Shown here piece after piece: positions 15,963 through 17,898 of a DNA stretch of 17,898 bases. This DNA is from Spirochaetaceae bacterium (lineage in GTDB: Bacteria; Spirochaetota; Spirochaetia; Treponematales; Breznakiellaceae). Every line of letters starts with the position of its first letter. Position 1 is the first letter of the stretch. The DNA is taken from assembly GCA_031265535.1 (NCBI GenBank), contig JAISCO010000209.1:1-17898 (forward strand), given 5' to 3'. Position numbers and translations under genes: made by a program. The notes under the pieces are model-generated. The model was not told where the DNA came from, did not search any database, and worked only from the letters and a program-made list of their open reading frames with translations.

Positions 15963-16619
15963 ATGGATAAAAAGACAATTTTTGAATTAGATGATTATAT
16001 GTTTGATAAAATTATATATTTTTATGAATATTATAAAAATGAAAATATACTTGAAACAATTTTTTCAAATTGGAATGTCAGGGATATTATAGGACACATA
16101 AACAGTTGGATAAAATTTTCCGAAGATAAATTGGAAGCAATAAAATTAAAACATCCATTTGAAGATCTTAGTCATGTGGATATAGAAAAATTTAATAAAA
16201 CAAATTATGAAAAATATAAAAATGAAACATTGGAAAATGTGGTAAATGAATCAAAAACATTATTGGAAAGATATAAAAATATATTGAATTTATTCAATGA
16301 AGAGGAATTATTTAGCTATAAATTCCCGACAGGATTTCCATGGGCCTTATGGAAATATATGGCAATGGATTTATGTATTCATCCGTTAATACATATAATG
16401 TATCAATATATAAAGAGGGGGGATTATAATGAATTTATAAAAGAAGCAGAGAACAGCAAAAAATATTTTATGGAATATTCCGGGAATAATATAAAAGAAT
16501 ATTATTTTGCGGATTTATTTACGAATAAAGAAGAAAAAGCAAAACAGTTTAAAGAATTAAAAGGAATAGGGAAAAACAATAAATTGATAGAGGAAATAAT
16601 AAAAATAAACATGGAATGA
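15963..16619 (+). CDS. ClbS/DfsB-like (DinB-superfamily, DUF1706-type) four-helix bundle protein
   Basis: The 218-residue soluble protein has the pattern of the ClbS/DUF1706 branch of the DinB-like fold: 'NWNVRDIIGHINSWIKF' (about 37-53), 'DIEKFNKTNYEKYKNETLENVV' broken by variable positions (about 73-95), 'LLERYKNILNLFNEEELF', then an aromatic-rich 'GFPWALWKYMAMDLCIHPLIHIM'. ClbS protects colibactin producers by hydrolysing the toxin's cyclopropane; most relatives are uncharacterised. The His pattern in the last helix is only partly kept, so metal binding or activity is open. The gene is very AT-rich, unlike the TIR gene upstream, and is followed 14 bases later by an attC-like repeat, so it is probably a recently acquired cassette gene. 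A weak AGGA (15948-15951) lies 11 bases before the ATG. Family assignment is from motif recall and moderately sure. Confidence 0.7.
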   Translation: MDKKTIFELDDYMFDKIIYFYEYYKNENILETIFSNWNVRDIIGHINSWIKFSEDKLEAIKLKHPFEDLSHVDIEKFNKTNYEKYKNETLENVVNESKTLLERYKNILNLFNEEELFSYKFPTGFPWALWKYMAMDLCIHPLIHIMYQYIKRGDYNEFIKEAENSKKYFMEYSGNNIKEYYFADLFTNKEEKAKQFKELKGIGKNNKLIEEIIKINME

Positions 16620-16633
16620 AAGGAAAAAACACC

Positions 16634-16812
16634 GCATAAGGGGTCTGCTTACGCTTCGCCGCCAGTAGGCGGCTCGGGGTTCCGTTCGACTAGGTCATTC
16701 GCTTCGCTCATTCCCACGCCTCACTCCACCCACATTTTGTCGGCCCTGGTCTTTGCTTCGCAAAGTCCTTATACGGGCCGCCAAAACGTCGTAAACAGCT
16801 GGAACGTTATGT
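16634..16812 (+). repeat. 179-bp attC-like repeat, copy 1
   Basis: The element runs from GCATAAG (16634-16640) to GTTATGT (16806-16812). It has imperfect inverted arms (CTGCTTACG near the left, CGTAAACAG at 16790-16798), an inner GCCGCC-AGTA-GGCGGC hairpin (16658-16673) and a CTTTGC-TTC-GCAAAG hairpin (16751-16765). It is GC-rich in an AT-rich surrounding and codes for nothing obvious. The near-identical copy 2 lies at 17591-17769 with exactly the same length. Integron attC sites have this plan (outer RYYYAAC/GTTRRRY boxes, asymmetric arms, recombination at G^TT). The length is above the usual attC range and no integrase is seen, so the call is an interpretation. Confidence 0.7.
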
Positions 16813-16822
16813 GCAATACCAT

Positions 16823-17008
16823 CCTAGAATTTCTTGAATGAATAATATTTATTAAATTTCTTTTGGTTTAATACCCCGCAGCTTGCTGCGGAATACTGGG
16901 GGTGTGGGGGATTTGTTCCCCCACATACGCAAAGATTTCAAGGAGAAATCTTCAATACCCCGGAGCTTGCTCCGGGGATTCTTTATTTGAAAATTTTCTT
17001 AAAATCAA
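16823..17008. other. Non-coding cassette leader with four hairpins
   Basis: No gene is seen between the repeat at 16634-16812 and the promoter of the small membrane protein gene. The stretch holds four stem-loops: CCGCAGC-TT-GCTGCGG (16876-16891), TGTGGGGGA/TCCCCCACA (16903-16925), AAGATTTC/GAAATCTT (16932-16952) and CCCCGGAGC-TT-GCTCCGGGG (16958-16977). The first and last share the frame ATACCCCG...GCTTGC, a common dispersed hairpin type. The last is followed by ATTCTTTATTT and could end transcription coming from upstream. Confidence 0.6.
16958..16985 (+). terminator. Possible intrinsic terminator upstream of the small membrane protein gene
   Basis: A 9-bp GC-rich stem (CCCCGGAGC with GCTCCGGGG, loop TT) is followed by a T-rich stretch, ATTCTTTATTT. 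It sits 31 bases before the -35 box of the next gene, so it could insulate the cassette gene from upstream transcription. Confidence 0.45.
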
Positions 17009-17037
17009 TTGACAGAAAAATATAAATCATGTAAAAT
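17009..17037 (+). promoter_or_regulatory. Strong sigma70-type promoter of the small membrane protein gene
   Basis: A perfect -35 box TTGACA (17009-17014) and the -10 box TAAAAT (17032-17037) are separated by 17 bases. The transcript should start near 17044, leaving a leader of about 29 nt before the ATG at 17073. A private promoter is unusual for an integron cassette gene but known for toxin-antitoxin and similar cassettes. Confidence 0.75.
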
Positions 17038-17072
17038 AAACATATATCAAAGAAAAGGTGGCTGTAAACAAT

Positions 17073-17456
17073 ATGAAAATTAAAGAAAAAAGAATTATTT
17101 TAAACATTATCTTGAAAATAATTTTGATTTTAACAATAATTACGTTAGACTATTTTGTAGTGAACAATAATAGGATTATAAATCATTCCGAAACTTCCTC
17201 GGTTGCAATTATTGGTGGAGCTGATGGCCCAACAACAATCTATATTTCGTCAAAAAATGTACTGGTAAATATTTTAATATATTTATTATCATTGTTATTT
17301 ATAATTGATATAATAACATTATTGATATATGATATTATTAGTTTAATAAAAGATAAAAAATATAGTATAAAATATAAATGTAAAATTATTTTCTCAATAG
17401 ATTTTTTTATCATTCTATCAGTAGTGATAAAAATTATTTTCACTTTATTGGGATAA
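17073..17456 (+). CDS. Small membrane protein with a GGADGPT motif of Na+-pumping decarboxylase beta subunits
   Basis: The 127-residue protein has hydrophobic segments at about residues 9-30, 63-92 and 104-126. Between the first two lies 'SVAIIGGADGPTTIYIS' (GGADGPT at 48-54). This motif belongs to the beta subunit of the sodium-pumping decarboxylases (OadB/GcdB), where it lies in the region that carries Na+. The full subunit is about three times longer, so this is a mini-protein carrying one copy of the motif, not a decarboxylase subunit, and no alpha or gamma subunit is near. Function is unknown. The ATG at 17073 is preferred: AGGTGG (17056-17061) lies 11 bases before it, whereas the in-frame GTG at 17058 is inside that site. 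The gene is very AT-rich, has its own promoter and sits between two attC-like repeats. Confidence 0.75.
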   Translation: MKIKEKRIILNIILKIILILTIITLDYFVVNNNRIINHSETSSVAIIGGADGPTTIYISSKNVLVNILIYLLSLLFIIDIITLLIYDIISLIKDKKYSIKYKCKIIFSIDFFIILSVVIKIIFTLLG

Positions 17457-17578
17457 ATAGTTTCAATAGAATTAAAAACTATTTTAATGCCAATATTTTT
17501 TTATCAAATTGTATTTTATAAAAAATAAATCAAAAAAAATTATCTGGTAAATAATAATTTAAAATAATTATGGGGTAC
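17457..17578. other. AT-rich spacer after the small membrane protein gene
   Basis: Only short A- and T-rich runs are seen. No clear hairpin terminator, gene or repeat is visible before the inverted arm that starts at 17579. Confidence 0.5.
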
Positions 17579-17590
17579 GGATGGTACTGC

Positions 17591-17769
17591 ACATAACAGG
17601 ACTGTTTACGCTTCGCCGCCAGTAGGCGGCTCGGACTACGGTTTTGCTAGGTCAATCGCTTCGCTCATTCCCACGCCTCACTCCACCCACATTTTGTCGG
17701 CCCTGGTCTTTGCTGCGCAAAGCCCTTATTCGGGCCGCCAAAACGTCGTAAACAGCCGGAACGTTCTAC
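17591..17769 (+). repeat. 179-bp attC-like repeat, copy 2
   Basis: The element runs from ACATAAC (17591-17597) to GTTCTAC (17763-17769). CTGTTTACG (17602-17610) is the reverse complement of CGTAAACAG (17747-17755). The spacer to the outer box is 4 bases on the left and 7 on the right, giving the asymmetry typical of attC arms. The inner hairpins of copy 1 are kept; the CTTTGC/GCAAAG loop is TGC instead of TTC. The central 100 or so bases are almost unchanged between copies while the outer boxes differ, as expected when the box halves belong to different cassettes. Confidence 0.7.
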
Positions 17770-17898
17770 GCCATACTGCCCATAAAATTTTTTGAAAAAT
17801 AATAGTTTAAAAAATAGTGTAAATAATATGGTTAAAAATATATAGGAAAATATTTATAAAATTAATCTATAAAAATCCTGCGCCTATGGCGCAAAAAT
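17770..17898. other. AT-rich right end, probably the start of a further cassette
   Basis: This stretch follows the GTT of copy 2 and has no clear reading frame before the window ends. It is AT-rich and ends with a TGCGCC-TAT-GGCGCA hairpin (17879-17893). Its start, GTTCTACGCCATACTGCCC (17763-17781), would be the left end of the next cassette. Confidence 0.45.

Larger units (their letters stand above)
16807..17763 (+). mobile_element. Putative integron gene cassette (small membrane protein gene plus its attC-like repeat)
   Basis: The unit runs from just after the G of GTT at 16806 to the G of the next GTT at 17763. It holds one gene (17073-17456) with its own promoter, reading toward the attC-like repeat at its 3' end, as in classical cassettes. 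Its first bases, GTTATGTGCAATACCATCC (16806-16824), are the reverse complement of its own repeat arm GGATGGTACTGCACATAAC (17579-17597) at 18 of 19 positions. This is expected when the excised circle joins both ends into one folded attC. No integrase gene lies in the window. Confidence 0.55.

Noticed and set aside
16634..16812. Transposon or MITE with terminal inverted repeats
   Set aside because: No transposase or flanking target duplication is seen, and the outer boxes pair with the distal end of the same gene unit rather than within one repeat, which fits cassette recombination better. It is not fully excluded.
17058..17072. GTG start for the small membrane protein
   Set aside because: The GTG is part of the only ribosome-binding-site-like sequence (AGGTGG); the ATG at 17073 has the better arrangement.

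Overview
The window looks like chromosomal DNA of a host-associated spirochaete, most likely a gut Treponema. This is an inference from several things: lipoproteins with relaxed lipoboxes, a very large lipoprotein alpha-2-macroglobulin, many short intergenic palindromes, and integron-cassette-like repeats of a kind known in treponemes. No rRNA, tRNA or other taxonomic marker is present. Base composition is a mosaic. The histidine kinase gene (993-3194) is clearly GC-rich, the aldolase-to-TIR block (3444-15709) is intermediate, and everything from about 15930 onward except the two 179-bp repeats is strongly AT-rich.

Layout. (1) Positions 1-785, minus strand: the N-terminal part of a lipoprotein binding protein of the siderophore/cobalamin ABC transporter type, running off the left edge. 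(2) 993-3194, plus strand: a membrane hybrid sensor histidine kinase (membrane helices, PAS-like, HisKA, HATPase, REC). It is bracketed by two copies of a 58-bp direct repeat. (3) 3444-4082 and 4079-10228: a class II aldolase and a 2049-residue alpha-2-macroglobulin lipoprotein with an intact CMEQ thioester, joined by an ATGA overlap and preceded by a 44-bp near-perfect palindrome. (4) 10314-12308 and 12305-15709: a second ATGA-coupled pair. The first protein has membrane helices, two Rossmann/RCK-like domains and a C-terminal RyR domain. The second has a degenerate TIR-like domain, an intact TIR domain and about 18 nearly identical TPR units. (5) 15710-17898: an AT-rich accessory tail with a ClbS/DinB-like gene, a small membrane protein gene with its own strong promoter, and two 179-bp attC-like repeats, the arrangement expected of an integron cassette array.

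The best candidate for an undescribed system is the RyR/RCK membrane protein plus TIR-TPR protein pair. TIR domains can consume NAD+ and make cyclic ADP-ribose-type molecules. RCK Rossmann folds bind NAD(H) or other nucleotides, and RyR domains are suspected nucleotide-ligand sensors. A Thoeris-like logic (TPR senses a trigger, TIR makes or removes a nucleotide, RCK/RyR senses it, membrane segment responds) is plausible but is inference only. The second notable item is the cassette array: the start of the 16807-17763 cassette is complementary to its own repeat arm over 18 of 19 positions, as integron recombination would predict.
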